Of a stretch of 64,000 nt of DNA, positions 51,643-61,304 are shown one piece after another. The stretch is taken from assembly GCF_006381105.1 (NCBI RefSeq), contig NZ_VDET01000015.1, positions 61,843 to 125,842 of the forward strand. Reading direction: 5' to 3'. Made by a program: the position numbers and the translations under genes. The notes under the pieces are model-generated. The model was not told the origin of the DNA. It saw only the letters and a list, made by a program, of their open reading frames with translations, and did no database searches. The number at the start of each line of letters is the position of its first letter. Position 1 is the first letter of the stretch. The stretch comes from Flavicella sediminum (lineage in GTDB: Bacteria > Bacteroidota > Bacteroidia > Flavobacteriales > Flavobacteriaceae).

Positions 51643-52962
51643 TCATTTTTTCAACAATTGCAATCCTATTGCACAGTGTAAACATTTTTTAGGCTTGCAA
51701 TACTCATTCTTTAATTGAATTAATGCTTGAGAATCCATCGCATTTTTAGCCACGATTTCTAGTTTGTTGAAATTTGATATAATGGTATTTTTCTCAGGCT
51801 TTATCAGTTGCACTAATTTTTCAAGTTTCTCAAATTCGTGACTTCCTTTTATTTTTTGATACGTATACATTACCGGTATTATGGTATTTATCAATAACAA
51901 ATCCACAAAAGCTTTGGATATTTTTTTACTCTTTTTTGAAGAAATTTTCCCAAAAGTATAATGGGTTTCCCAATAGCTACTTGTTTTTAAATCAAACAAT
52001 TCATAATAATCTGTAATTGCATTTAGTGACTGTATTTTAGAAAATAAATTTTGATGCTGCTGATATATCTGTGCCAATTGCGAAATTCTAATGGTTGGGA
52101 AATTAGCGGGTCTTAGTCTGAAAAACGAAAACTGTCCATAAAAAATAGGTACTAATTTGTATTTATGTTTTATAAAATCGAATTCTTTTTTTAATTCTTT
52201 CCCATAAACATCTTCCATTTCAGAATTTAAAAACCCTGCTTGACCGAATAACAATACTTCCAGTCCGTTTGTTAGTGTTTGTTGTTTTCTAAATACTTTA
52301 AATTCAAATGATCGAGCAAGGTTTAAAAATGCTTGTCCGTTTAATTTCATACCAAAACACTTCGCCATTAAAACAAACAATACGGCTTCCCAATCATTTG
52401 CAGATGCTTGTAACAAATCTAAAATTTGCTTCGATTTAGTTTCCAAACGCTCAAAATACAAACGCGTTAACCAACTGTTTAAAAACAAACTGGAAATATG
52501 TTGTACATCCTTTTCACATAAAATCCATTGTTCCTTTTTGTACAGCAAGGCCAAATAATTTTTTAAGGAATTTTCATGAACAAATGATTTTAAAACCAAG
52601 GTTACAATTTCATCACCATTGCTTCTTAAAACAGGTACATCATACTCCCAAACCACATGCAATATAACGGCATTATAATTGTCATCCACTTCATGATGAT
52701 GCGCATACCAATCAGAAGATTTTAAATGCATTTCAACTGTACCCGCCCAGATCAATCCATTTATTTCCAAACGAGCATTCAAAAAATCAGGACCTGAATC
52801 TTCATTATGCATTCCCAATTGAATTGGCTTTATTTTTTCGCCGTTGCACCCAATTAAGTTTTGAAAATCAAATAATTTATACTTCCAAACATAATGTAAA
52901 AACTCTTCTTTTATCGGTACAAAAGTACCTCCTGATTCAAGTGGCAAGGTGTAATCTCTCAT
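51643..52962 (-). CDS. DUF2851 family protein
   Basis: The 439-residue cytoplasmic protein matches the DUF2851 family by its start EEFLHYVWKYKLFDFQNL, the GLIWAGTVEMHLKSSDWYAH motif, NYNAVILHVVWEYD and the C-terminal KKCLHCAIGLQLLKK. Family members occur widely in Bacteroidota and have no established function. The C-terminal cysteine pair (C-x4-C in CKPKKCLHC) could bind a metal. The gene is convergent with the GH16 gene and divergent from the nitroreductase. It marks the right boundary of the island. Confidence 0.85.
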   Translation of the reverse strand: MRDYTLPLESGGTFVPIKEEFLHYVWKYKLFDFQNLIGCNGEKIKPIQLGMHNEDSGPDFLNARLEINGLIWAGTVEMHLKSSDWYAHHHEVDDNYNAVILHVVWEYDVPVLRSNGDEIVTLVLKSFVHENSLKNYLALLYKKEQWILCEKDVQHISSLFLNSWLTRLYFERLETKSKQILDLLQASANDWEAVLFVLMAKCFGMKLNGQAFLNLARSFEFKVFRKQQTLTNGLEVLLFGQAGFLNSEMEDVYGKELKKEFDFIKHKYKLVPIFYGQFSFFRLRPANFPTIRISQLAQIYQQHQNLFSKIQSLNAITDYYELFDLKTSSYWETHYTFGKISSKKSKKISKAFVDLLLINTIIPVMYTYQKIKGSHEFEKLEKLVQLIKPEKNTIISNFNKLEIVAKNAMDSQALIQLKNEYCKPKKCLHCAIGLQLLKK

Positions 52963-53051
52963 AACTGCAATTTTCTTATTAAGATACGAAATCTAATACA
53001 AACCTCCTTTAAAGGCCTTTGTTACGAACAAGGATTGTGACAAATAAAGTG

Positions 53052-53059
53052 TACTTTTG
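53052..53059 (+). promoter_or_regulatory. Possible -7 element of the nitroreductase promoter
   Basis: TACTTTTG fits TAnnTTTG exactly and lies 21 bases before the chosen start. The nearest TTG is only 14 bases upstream, so the -33 element is weak. Confidence 0.35.
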
Positions 53060-53080
53060 CAGGAATTAAAAGATATTTCA

Positions 53081-53710
53081 ATGAACATTTTAAACGATCT
53101 TTTGTGGCGATATGCCACAAAAAAATTCGACAGTACAGAAAAAATTTCTAAAGAACAACTAGACACGCTAAAAGAGGCTTTTAACTTAACGGCCACTTCT
53201 TATGGATTGCAACCGATAAAAATGTTGGTCATTGAAAATAAAGAACTTCGTGAAAATTTGGTACCCATATCTTATGGGCAACGACAGGTGGTAGATGCTT
53301 CGCATTTATTGGTCATTTGCATTCAAAAAGACTATACGGTAAAAGATGTCGAAGCTTATTTTGAATTGGTGAAAAAAATTAGAAATACACCAGATGTGGT
53401 TATCGATCCTTTTAAAAAAAATGTGGTTTCTATTTTTTCAAACAAACCTGTTGAAGACATACAACAAGCTTCAAAATTTCAAGCCTATTTAGCCTTAGGT
53501 AACCTACTTACCGTTTGTGCTGCCTTAAAAATTGATAGCTGTCCGATGGAAGGTTTTATCCCTGAAAAATTAGACGAAATTTTGAATTTAAACGAATTAA
53601 ATTTACAATCTGTTTTATTATTACCCGTAGGAATTAGAGCCAGCGACGACCCAATGTCTGGGCAGAAAAAAGTAAGAAAACCTATCTCAGAATCTGTCAT
53701 AGAACTATAA
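53081..53710 (+). CDS. NAD(P)H-dependent oxidoreductase of the nitroreductase family
   Basis: The 209-residue flavoprotein starts at the ATG at 53081 (MNILNDLLWRYATKKFD), which fits the family's usual N-terminus better than an upstream in-frame ATG at 53057. FMN-binding features are WRYATKKFDS at the start, SYGLQPIKMLVI, and the C-terminal CPMEGF and LPVGIRASDDP. Members reduce quinones, nitro compounds or flavins such as in NfsB/YdgI. The natural substrate is unknown. It precedes pepD by 9 bp and may be co-transcribed. Confidence 0.88.
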   Translation: MNILNDLLWRYATKKFDSTEKISKEQLDTLKEAFNLTATSYGLQPIKMLVIENKELRENLVPISYGQRQVVDASHLLVICIQKDYTVKDVEAYFELVKKIRNTPDVVIDPFKKNVVSIFSNKPVEDIQQASKFQAYLALGNLLTVCAALKIDSCPMEGFIPEKLDEILNLNELNLQSVLLLPVGIRASDDPMSGQKKVRKPISESVIEL

Positions 53711-53719
53711 TAGCATTCC

Positions 53720-55183
53720 ATGAATAAAGAAATTAGAAATACAGAACCAAAATCGTTGTGGAATCATTTTTCCGATATCAACGCTATTCCTAGAGCTTCT
53801 AAAAAAGAAGAAAGAATCATTGCACATATGGTGGCTTTCGGAAAGAATTTAGGACTAGAAACGGTCGTTGATGACATTCAAAATGTCATCATCAAGAAAA
53901 AAGCCACCCCTGGAATGGAAAACCGCAAAACCGTGGTTTTACAATCTCATTTAGACATGGTGCATCAAAAAAACAACAGCTCTAATTTCGACTTTGATAC
54001 GCAAGGAATTCAAATGGAAATAAAAGATGGTTGGATTCATGCAATGGATACAACCCTTGGCGCTGACAATGGTATTGGTGTGGCTGCCATTATGAGTATT
54101 TTATCAGCTACGGATATTCCTCACCCTCCTATTGAAGCTTTATTTACCATAGATGAAGAAACAGGAATGACAGGCGCTATGGGTTTACAACCTGGCTATT
54201 TAAACGGAGATATCTTACTAAATTTAGACACGGAAGACGACGATGAAATTTCTATTGGATGTGCAGGTGGAATAGATGTTACAGCTACGCAGAGCTATGA
54301 AGAATACGACTGCCCTGAAGAAACAACCGCCTATGAAATTATTGTAAACGGTTTGCAAGGCGGACACTCAGGAATGGATATTCACAAAGGGTTAGGAAAT
54401 GCCAACAAAATTATGAATCGCCTTTTATTTATGGCTTATGATAATTTTGAATTGTCTATTTCTTCCTTACAAGGAGGCGGTTTGCGAAATGCAATCCCAA
54501 GAGAATCTAAAGCCATTGTTGTTGTAAAAAATAAATTCACAGAAGCTTTTTCCTTTGAATTTAATGCGCTAACAAAGCTTATCAAAAAAGAATTTTCTTT
54601 CTTAGAAAAAGAACTTCAACTACAATTAATAGAAACTTCGACTCCTAAAAAAGTTTTAGACATTCGATTTCAAAAAAATCTAATTCAAAGTTTGTATACC
54701 TGTCATAACGGTGTATTTACCATGAATGCAACCATTCCAGAATTGGTTGAAACCTCTAATAATTTAGCAAGAGTTAGTGTCGGAAATGGAAGTGCTAAAA
54801 TAGCTTGTTTGACACGTTCTTTTTCAGAATCAGGAAAAATGGATGTCGCCAATGCCATTAGATGTTCTTTTGAATTGGCCGGATTTACCGTCAATTACGC
54901 AGGTGACTATCCCGGTTGGGAACCCAATTTAAATACAGAAATATTAGGCATTCTTGAAGAAACCTATAAAAATCTATTTTCAGAAACACCACGAGTAATG
55001 GCCTGCCATGCTGGTTTAGAATGCGGTATCTTAGGGACACATTACCCCAATATGGAAATGATTTCATTTGGACCAACCATAAAAGGAGCTCATTCACCTG
55101 ATGAAAAGGTTAACATTGCTTCCACGCAAAAATTTTGGAAATATTTATTGGAAATTTTGGCAAGAATTCCTGTCAAAAGTTAG
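53720..55183 (+). CDS. pepD: Aminoacyl-histidine dipeptidase PepD (M20 family)
   Basis: The 487-residue metallopeptidase hydrolyses Xaa-His and related dipeptides in the cytoplasm. M20 motifs are visible: VLQSHLDMVHQ (metal ligand His and Asp), the GADNGIG stretch with the bridging Asp, FTIDEETGMTGA (catalytic and metal glutamates), LLNLDTEDDDE, and the lid domain GLQGGHSGMDI. CHAGLECGI and FGPTIKGAHSPDE near the C-terminus complete the site. Length is normal. Confidence 0.95.
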   Translation: MNKEIRNTEPKSLWNHFSDINAIPRASKKEERIIAHMVAFGKNLGLETVVDDIQNVIIKKKATPGMENRKTVVLQSHLDMVHQKNNSSNFDFDTQGIQMEIKDGWIHAMDTTLGADNGIGVAAIMSILSATDIPHPPIEALFTIDEETGMTGAMGLQPGYLNGDILLNLDTEDDDEISIGCAGGIDVTATQSYEEYDCPEETTAYEIIVNGLQGGHSGMDIHKGLGNANKIMNRLLFMAYDNFELSISSLQGGGLRNAIPRESKAIVVVKNKFTEAFSFEFNALTKLIKKEFSFLEKELQLQLIETSTPKKVLDIRFQKNLIQSLYTCHNGVFTMNATIPELVETSNNLARVSVGNGSAKIACLTRSFSESGKMDVANAIRCSFELAGFTVNYAGDYPGWEPNLNTEILGILEETYKNLFSETPRVMACHAGLECGILGTHYPNMEMISFGPTIKGAHSPDEKVNIASTQKFWKYLLEILARIPVKS

Positions 55184-55286
55184 AAAAAAAACCTTGCAAC
55201 AGTGCTAAGTTTCAGCTTATAAATCAAGCTTTCAAATAATTACAAGTTTGTTAACATCTTACTTTTTATAAACCCATAAATAATCG

Positions 55287-55294
55287 TATTTTTG
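55287..55294 (+). promoter_or_regulatory. Possible -7 element of the parA operon promoter
   Basis: TATTTTTG fits TAnnTTTG 22 bases before the parA ATG. The -33 region is TTTT rather than TTG, so the call is tentative. Confidence 0.35.
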
Positions 55295-55315
55295 GTCTTT
55301 AAAAAAATTTCTTAA

Positions 55316-56080
55316 ATGGGTAAAATTATAGCAATTGCAAACCAAAAAGGTGGCGTGGGAAAAACCACGACTTCCGTTAATTTGGCTGCCGCTTTAGGAG
55401 TGCTAGAAAAAAAAGTATTGTTGATTGATGCTGACCCTCAAGCAAATGCTTCTTCGGGCTTAGGTGTTGATGTAGAAAATATTGAATATGGAACCTACCA
55501 AATTTTGGAGCATGCCGTATCTGCTAAAGAGGCCATAACAACAACGGATTCTCCAAATGTAGATATTATTCCTGCTCATATTGACCTTGTGGCCATTGAA
55601 ATTGAATTGGTAGATAAGGAAGACCGAGAATACATGTTAAAAAAATCATTAGCTTCTATAAAAGATGATTATGATTATATTTTAATTGATTGTGCACCTT
55701 CTTTAGGATTGATTACGTTAAATGCCTTAACGGCAGCTGATTCCGTAATTATTCCTATTCAATGTGAATATTTTGCATTAGAAGGTTTGGGTAAATTATT
55801 AAACACTATTAAAAGTGTTCAAAAAATACACAACGCAAATTTAGATATTGAAGGACTTTTATTAACGATGTTCGATTCTAGATTACGTCTGTCTAATCAG
55901 GTAGTTGAAGAAGTGAAAAAGCATTTTAATGAAATGGTTTTTGATACCATTATTCAAAGAAACACACGTTTAGGTGAAGCACCAAGTTATGGTGAAAGTA
56001 TTATTGCTTATGACGCTACGAGTAGAGGGGCTGTAAATTACATCAACCTTGCTAACGAAGTATTAAAAAAGAACGCATAG
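55316..56080 (+). CDS. parA: Chromosome-partitioning ATPase ParA (Soj)
   Basis: The 254-residue protein has the deviant Walker A KGGVGKTTTSVNLAAAL at residues 10-26, LLIDADPQANAS, and LIDCAPSLGLITLNAL. It drives origin segregation with ParB. It has the length of the chromosomal Soj type without an N-terminal regulatory extension. parB begins at the base after its stop codon. Confidence 0.97.
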   Translation: MGKIIAIANQKGGVGKTTTSVNLAAALGVLEKKVLLIDADPQANASSGLGVDVENIEYGTYQILEHAVSAKEAITTTDSPNVDIIPAHIDLVAIEIELVDKEDREYMLKKSLASIKDDYDYILIDCAPSLGLITLNALTAADSVIIPIQCEYFALEGLGKLLNTIKSVQKIHNANLDIEGLLLTMFDSRLRLSNQVVEEVKKHFNEMVFDTIIQRNTRLGEAPSYGESIIAYDATSRGAVNYINLANEVLKKNA

Positions 56081-56965
56081 ATGGCAAAGGCAACTAAAAA
56101 ACAAGCTTTAGGACGTGGATTATCTGCGCTATTAAAAGAAACTGACAATGCAGCAACAGATAAAAATGCAGATGCCATTGTTGGAAGTATTATTGAATTA
56201 GAATTGAGTGCTATTGAAGTGAATCCATTTCAACCTAGAACTTATTTTGATGAAGAAGCATTGACTGAATTAGCGAATTCTATTAAAGAATTAGGCGTTA
56301 TTCAACCCATAACCGTTCGTAAAATAGCTGGAAATAATTTTCAATTGGTTTCTGGTGAACGTCGTTTTAGAGCCTCTAAATTAATAGGAAATAAAACCGT
56401 TCCTGCTTATGTACGCTTGGCCAACGACCAAGAAATGTTGGAAATGGCTTTGGTTGAAAATATTCAACGTAAAAACTTAGACCCTATTGAAGTTTCTCTT
56501 TCTTACCAAAGATTGATTGATGAAATAAAATTAACCCAAGAAGAATTGAGTATTCGTGTTGGAAAAAAACGCTCAACGGTAACCAATTATTTACGTTTGT
56601 TAAAATTAGACCCCATCATTCAAACAGGAATGAGAGATGGTTTTATTTCTATGGGGCATGGTAGAGCCTTGATAAATATCAGTGATTTAAGTGAGCAGAT
56701 TCAGATTTATCAGCAAATTTTAAAAGACAAGTTATCAGTTCGTCAGACCGAAGAATTGGTGAAAAATTTAAAAAACCCAAAACCGAGTTCCAACAAAACT
56801 AAAAACAGCAAAACACCCAATTTTGTAAATGATGGTGTTGCTGTAATTAGTGAGTTTTTTGGACATAAAATAAATGTATCTGTCAATGAAAAAGGAAAAG
56901 GTAAAATTTCTATTCCCTTTCATTCTGAAGAAGATTTTAATAGAATAAAAAAATTACTAGAATAA
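56081..56965 (+). CDS. parB: Chromosome-partitioning protein ParB (Spo0J), CTPase-type
   Basis: The 294-residue protein shows KQALGRGLSALL at the N-terminus (ParA-contacting arginine), the CTP-binding NPFQPRTYFDEEAL and SGERRFRAS motifs, ALVENIQRKNLDPIE, the helix-turn-helix TQEELSIRVGKKRSTVTNYLRLL and the C-terminal dimerisation part. It binds parS and loads as a sliding clamp. A parS-like site is present at 8500. It is fused in an operon with parA, a DUF5683 gene and dapB. Confidence 0.97.
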   Translation: MAKATKKQALGRGLSALLKETDNAATDKNADAIVGSIIELELSAIEVNPFQPRTYFDEEALTELANSIKELGVIQPITVRKIAGNNFQLVSGERRFRASKLIGNKTVPAYVRLANDQEMLEMALVENIQRKNLDPIEVSLSYQRLIDEIKLTQEELSIRVGKKRSTVTNYLRLLKLDPIIQTGMRDGFISMGHGRALINISDLSEQIQIYQQILKDKLSVRQTEELVKNLKNPKPSSNKTKNSKTPNFVNDGVAVISEFFGHKINVSVNEKGKGKISIPFHSEEDFNRIKKLLE

Positions 56966-57538
56966 GTGTCTAAAAAAATCACATACCTTTTATTGTTTTT
57001 TAGTTTTAGTCTAACTTTTAAAACCATAGCGCAACAGATTCCTAATCTGACTAGCGAACAAGTTTTTATAAAGGATGGCTACAACCCACTTACTCCGGCC
57101 AGAGCGGCTTTTTATTCTGCTATTATTCCTGGAATGGGACAGTTGTACAATAAAGATTATTGGAAAGTTCCGGTTGTTTACGGTGCACTTGCCATTCCTA
57201 TTTATTACTATTCTACCAATGCAAGATCTTATAAGAGATATCGTACTGCCTTTAAATTAAGAGAAGCAGGCTTGCAAGATGAATTTACAACAGATTCTGG
57301 AACCGAACTTATATCAAGAGAAGGACTGATCAGTGCTCAAAAAATTTTAAAACAAAATAGAGACACTTCCCTACTTACCTTTGCTGGTTTGTATGCGCTT
57401 CAAATTTTAGAAGCCAGTGTAAGTGCACATTTATTACAATTTAACGTGAATGATAAAATTTCATTCGATCCACAATTATACCAAGAGCCAGTTTCTAAAG
57501 AAACAATTTTAGGGCTTACATTAAATATTAAATTTTAA
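56966..57538 (+). CDS. DUF5683 family membrane protein
   Basis: The 190-residue protein starts at GTG directly after the parB stop. It has a signal peptide (to about residue 22, IAQQ), then AAFYSAIIPGMGQLYNKDYWKVPVVYGALAIP, the diagnostic segment of DUF5683 (glycine-rich amphipathic helix and membrane span), and a second hydrophobic region near 130-150. Function is unknown. The parA-parB-DUF5683-dapB-lepB order is, from memory, widely kept in Flavobacteriia. Confidence 0.85.
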   Translation: MSKKITYLLLFFSFSLTFKTIAQQIPNLTSEQVFIKDGYNPLTPARAAFYSAIIPGMGQLYNKDYWKVPVVYGALAIPIYYYSTNARSYKRYRTAFKLREAGLQDEFTTDSGTELISREGLISAQKILKQNRDTSLLTFAGLYALQILEASVSAHLLQFNVNDKISFDPQLYQEPVSKETILGLTLNIKF

Positions 57539-57539
57539 G

Positions 57540-58241
57540 ATGAAAATAGCATTATTAGGATACGGAAAAATGGGACAAACAATTGAAAAGATTGCACTTA
57601 GTCGTGGTCATGAAATTGTTTTGAAAATAGACAAAGATGCTCCTGCATATGATATTTCTATTGCCGATGTTGCAATTGATTTCAGCATTCCAAGCTCAGC
57701 TGTCGATAATATTACCAATTGTTTAAACAACAATGTTCCTATTATTTCAGGAACTACAGGTTGGTTAGACAGTTTTCAAGAAATGAAAGATTTATGTGCT
57801 ACCAAAGAAGGAGCATTTATTTATGCTTCCAATTATAGTTTGGGTGTAAATATTTTCTTTGAATTAAACAATCACTTGGCAAAAATGATGGCTAATTTGG
57901 ATCAATATGATGTAAATATTGAAGAAATTCATCACAAACAAAAACTAGACGAACCTAGTGGTACGGCAATAACATTGGCTGAAAGTGTTATTGAACATAC
58001 AAAAAACAACCAATGGGAATTGGACAAAGCAACACAGGAAAATAGCATTCCTATTACGGCTATTAGAAGTCCTGAAGTTCCTGGTACACATACCATCACG
58101 TACAATTCTTCAGTAGACCAAATCGATATCAAACATACGGCACACAACCGTCAAGGTTTTGCTTTAGGGGCAGTGGTTGCTGCGGAATGGATTATCGGTA
58201 AAAAAGGAGTTTTCACCATGAAAGATGTATTGGGAATTTAA
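57540..58241 (+). CDS. dapB: 4-hydroxy-tetrahydrodipicolinate reductase DapB
   Basis: The 233-residue NAD(P)H enzyme acts in lysine and diaminopimelate synthesis. It has the Rossmann GYGKMGQTIE at residues 7-16, GTTGWLDS, ASNYSLGVNIFFELN, and the catalytic HHKQKLDEPSGTA with the two histidines near residues 130-131. It begins one base after the DUF5683 stop, showing translational coupling. Confidence 0.96.
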   Translation: MKIALLGYGKMGQTIEKIALSRGHEIVLKIDKDAPAYDISIADVAIDFSIPSSAVDNITNCLNNNVPIISGTTGWLDSFQEMKDLCATKEGAFIYASNYSLGVNIFFELNNHLAKMMANLDQYDVNIEEIHHKQKLDEPSGTAITLAESVIEHTKNNQWELDKATQENSIPITAIRSPEVPGTHTITYNSSVDQIDIKHTAHNRQGFALGAVVAAEWIIGKKGVFTMKDVLGI

Positions 58242-58296
58242 CAAGTCCCTAACGGGTTTATAATACGCATTTAAGCATCTTTGAAAAAAATATTTT

Positions 58297-59874
58297 ATGA
58301 CACTTACAGAATGGCTTTTGTTTATCCTTGTTGTACAAGGAATACATTTTTTAGGAACTTGGAAATTATATAAAAAAGCAGGAAGAAAACCTTGGGAAGC
58401 CTTGGTTCCTGTATACAATGCCATCGTTCTTACCAAAATTATCAACAGGCCTTCTTGGTGGGTCATTCTACTTTTTATCCCCGTAATTAATTTATTAATT
58501 TTTCCGGTAATTTGGGTAGAAACAGCGCGTAGCTTCGGAAAAAATTCAACTACTGATACGTGGTTGACCATTTTGACCTTAGGTTTTTATTTGTATTACA
58601 TCAATTATGCATTGGACGTGACCTATGTAGAAAATAGAAGTCTAAAACCAAAATCTGAAGTAGGAGAATGGGTAAGCTCTATTATTTTCGCCATTGTTGC
58701 CGCTACATTGGTACATACCTACGTGATGCAACCGTATACCATTCCGACTTCTTCTTTAGAAAAATCTTTATTGGTTGGTGATTTCCTTTTTGTAAGTAAA
58801 TTTCATTACGGAGCAAAAATCCCTTCCACAGTAGTTGCAGCCCCAATGGTACATGATACATTGCCTTTAATTCATACCAAGTCTTATTTATACAATGACG
58901 ATCCTGCACAAAAAGAATCTTCATGGCTGAACAAATTGCAATTACCCTATTTAAGAATACCTGGTTTTCAAAAAATAAAAAGAAATGATATTGTTGTTTT
59001 CAACTGGCCAGCAGATACAGTACAACGATTTTTCTATAAATCGAAACGAAAATATATAAAACCTATCGATAAAAAATCGAATTATGTAAAACGCTGTGTC
59101 GCCATTGCCGGTGATTCCTTAGAAATTAGAGACGGATTTATTTATATTGATGGTAAGCATTCTGAAATGCCAGAAAGAGCCAAACCACAATTTTACTATA
59201 CAGTTGACACTGATGGGAAAAACTTAAGTGAAAACAGCCTCTACAACCGTTATCATGTTCGAAGAGGTGAAGCAGGGATCAGTCAAGGAAAATACATTCT
59301 TAATTTAGATGAAGAAAATGCTGAAGCAATAAAAAATAATCCTATGGTTAAAAGTGTTGTTCGCAATATAAAACCTAAAGGAAGTCCTGAAGCCGTATAC
59401 CCTTCTATTAATAAAAATTGGAACCGCGACAATTATGGTCCTATTTATATTCCAGAAGAAGGTAAAACAGTTGCTTTAAATACTGAGGTATTGCCACTAT
59501 ACAAAAAAATAATTACCGATTACGAGCACAATTCTTTGGGTGTAAAAAATGGCACGATCTACATCAACAATAAAGTAGCTACAACTTATACTTTCAAACA
59601 AAACTATTACTGGATGATGGGTGATAACCGTCACAACTCTGAAGATTCAAGATACTGGGGATATGTACCTTTTGACCACGTAGTAGGAAAACCAGTTTTT
59701 GTATGGTTTAGTTGGGATACCTATGGAAAAGGCTTGGACAAAATTAGATGGGAAAGATTGTTCACCGTTGTTCACGGCGAAGGTAAAACCACCTCTTATT
59801 TTTATTACTTCCTAGTTTTATTAGCTCTTTACATTGGCTATTCTCAATACAGTAAAAGAAAAGCAAAACAATAA
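58297..59874 (+). CDS. lepB: Signal peptidase I, extended Bacteroidota form
   Basis: The 525-residue inner-membrane protease is much longer than usual (about 200-320). Residues 1-115 are an additional multi-span DUF5684-like domain (GTWKLYKKAGRKPWEALVPV). The peptidase follows: the box IPTSSLEKSLLVGDFLFVSK contains the nucleophile Ser153, YVKRCVAIAGD holds the general base Lys265, and the GDNRHNSEDSRYWG box is near residue 445. About 130 residues are inserted between the Lys box and the last box, probably a cap domain. Such long forms are known in flavobacteria. Lies in the parAB-dapB run. Confidence 0.95.
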   Translation: MTLTEWLLFILVVQGIHFLGTWKLYKKAGRKPWEALVPVYNAIVLTKIINRPSWWVILLFIPVINLLIFPVIWVETARSFGKNSTTDTWLTILTLGFYLYYINYALDVTYVENRSLKPKSEVGEWVSSIIFAIVAATLVHTYVMQPYTIPTSSLEKSLLVGDFLFVSKFHYGAKIPSTVVAAPMVHDTLPLIHTKSYLYNDDPAQKESSWLNKLQLPYLRIPGFQKIKRNDIVVFNWPADTVQRFFYKSKRKYIKPIDKKSNYVKRCVAIAGDSLEIRDGFIYIDGKHSEMPERAKPQFYYTVDTDGKNLSENSLYNRYHVRRGEAGISQGKYILNLDEENAEAIKNNPMVKSVVRNIKPKGSPEAVYPSINKNWNRDNYGPIYIPEEGKTVALNTEVLPLYKKIITDYEHNSLGVKNGTIYINNKVATTYTFKQNYYWMMGDNRHNSEDSRYWGYVPFDHVVGKPVFVWFSWDTYGKGLDKIRWERLFTVVHGEGKTTSYFYYFLVLLALYIGYSQYSKRKAKQ

Positions 59875-59894
59875 CTGGAGTTAACTTTACATCG

Positions 59895-60506
59895 ATGACA
59901 TTAGTTCACCCAAGCTACTTCTCACCCATTGCACAGTACGTGGCCATTTTAAAAGCCGATACCTATGAGTTTGAAGTAGAAGACAATTTTCAAAAACAAA
60001 CCTATAGAAATCGATGTTATATTTTTGGACCTAATGGCAAACAGTTATTAAACGTACCTGTAAAACACGAAAAAGGAGTGAAATTAATGACCAAAGACGT
60101 TGCCATTGATTACGACACCGCAGACTGGCAATTGAACCATATGCGCTCCTTTCAAGCCGCCTACAGGTCTTCTCCTTTTTATGAATTCTATGAAGATGAC
60201 ATTCTTAAAATATTTCAAAAAAAACACAAATATTTACTCGATTTGAATTTGGACATACATGAGTTCCTCATGGAAAGTTTACAAGAAGAAAATTCATATA
60301 CCAAAACTTCAACATATATTTCGACAGCTTTAACTCATGATTTTAGGTTCCTGGTCAATGCGAAACAAAAAGAAGAAAAGCGCTTCAAAAACTACATTCA
60401 AATGTTCGACAACAAATTTGGCTTTTTGAATAACCTAAGTGTTTTAGACCTCTTATTTATGGAAGGACCAAGCGCAAGTATTTACTTAAAAAAACAGCTC
60501 GTTTAA
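59895..60506 (+). CDS. WbqC-family protein
   Basis: The 203-residue protein begins LVHPSYFSPIAQYVAILKAD, the WbqC-family opening, and continues with FQKQTYRNRCYIFGPNGKQLLNVPV and HMRSFQAAYRSSPFYEFYED. WbqC proteins occur in O-antigen and glycan gene clusters, but the activity is not established. Here it follows lepB by 20 bp and is likely in the same transcript. No polysaccharide genes flank it directly. Confidence 0.88.
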   Translation: MTLVHPSYFSPIAQYVAILKADTYEFEVEDNFQKQTYRNRCYIFGPNGKQLLNVPVKHEKGVKLMTKDVAIDYDTADWQLNHMRSFQAAYRSSPFYEFYEDDILKIFQKKHKYLLDLNLDIHEFLMESLQEENSYTKTSTYISTALTHDFRFLVNAKQKEEKRFKNYIQMFDNKFGFLNNLSVLDLLFMEGPSASIYLKKQLV

Positions 60507-60573
60507 ACGATTCTTTACAATAAAATTAACACTTTAAAACTTACAAAGTTGTCTGTTCTCAGGTATCTTTGCA

Positions 60574-60592
60574 AATTACAAGATTTGTAATT
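60574..60592. promoter_or_regulatory. 8-bp perfect inverted repeat upstream of the first Crp/Fnr gene
   Basis: AATTACAA, GAT, TTGTAATT lies 20 bases before the GTG start and just after a TATCTTTGC -7-like string at 60564-60572. The position fits an operator for autoregulation by the Crp/Fnr product or a short leader hairpin. Confidence 0.45.
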
Positions 60593-60611
60593 AAAAAATA
60601 AAACGAATACA

Positions 60612-61190
60612 GTGGAAGAATTTGTAAAAACAGTAAACTTAATATCTCCTATTTCGCAAGAATCATGGCTTGAACTTAGCCAAATTTCTACTGTTATTGA
60701 CGTCCCTAAGAAAACCAAACTCAACAAAATAGGTGAATATCCTCATTCCTTTTATTTTATGATTTCGGGAAATGCAAGAGGATACATCAACACCAGTAAT
60801 AACACAGAATACAACAAAGCCTTATTTACTGAAAATATGTTTTTTGGCGCCTTAGCTGCATTGGTTAAAAACACAAATTCTAGAGTAGCTTATGAAACCT
60901 TAACCAATTCTAGAATTGTGAAAATTAATTTTAGAAAATTTATAGAGCTTGTGGAAACTAGAGAAGATATAAATCTTCTTTACATAAAATTATTAGAAAC
61001 TATTTTTCTTCGACTTGAACAAAGAGATATAGAAATGGTAACACTTGATGCTACAGAAAGGTATCTAAAGCTAAAAGAGCGCTTACCAAATATCGATAAA
61101 GAAATTTCTTTATATCAAATAGCTTCCAATTTAGGCATTACCGCAATTCAATTAAGTAGAATTAGAAAAAAACTACTTTTCAAGAAATAA
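60612..61190 (+). CDS. Crp/Fnr-family transcriptional regulator 1
   Basis: The 192-residue protein starts at GTG. It has a cyclic-nucleotide-binding-type beta roll (about 25-115; PKKTKLNKIGEYPHSFYFMISGNARGY), a long dimerisation helix (REDINLLYIKLLETIFLRLEQRD), and a C-terminal helix-turn-helix (LYQIASNLGITAIQLSRIRKKL). No cysteines for an iron-sulfur cluster are seen, so it is not an FNR-type oxygen sensor, and the cAMP phosphate-cassette arginine is not evident. Ligand unknown. It is closely similar in layout to the next gene (a 114-bp gap), a tandem duplication. Confidence 0.88.
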   Translation: MEEFVKTVNLISPISQESWLELSQISTVIDVPKKTKLNKIGEYPHSFYFMISGNARGYINTSNNTEYNKALFTENMFFGALAALVKNTNSRVAYETLTNSRIVKINFRKFIELVETREDINLLYIKLLETIFLRLEQRDIEMVTLDATERYLKLKERLPNIDKEISLYQIASNLGITAIQLSRIRKKLLFKK

Positions 61191-61304
61191 TTTCTTCATT
61201 ATAAGTACTTCCAAAATATTACTAAAAACAAATATACGAATCCTATTTATTAACAAATGTTATCGTATATTTATCGAGTAGTAATCACAAAAAATAAATG
61301 ATAA

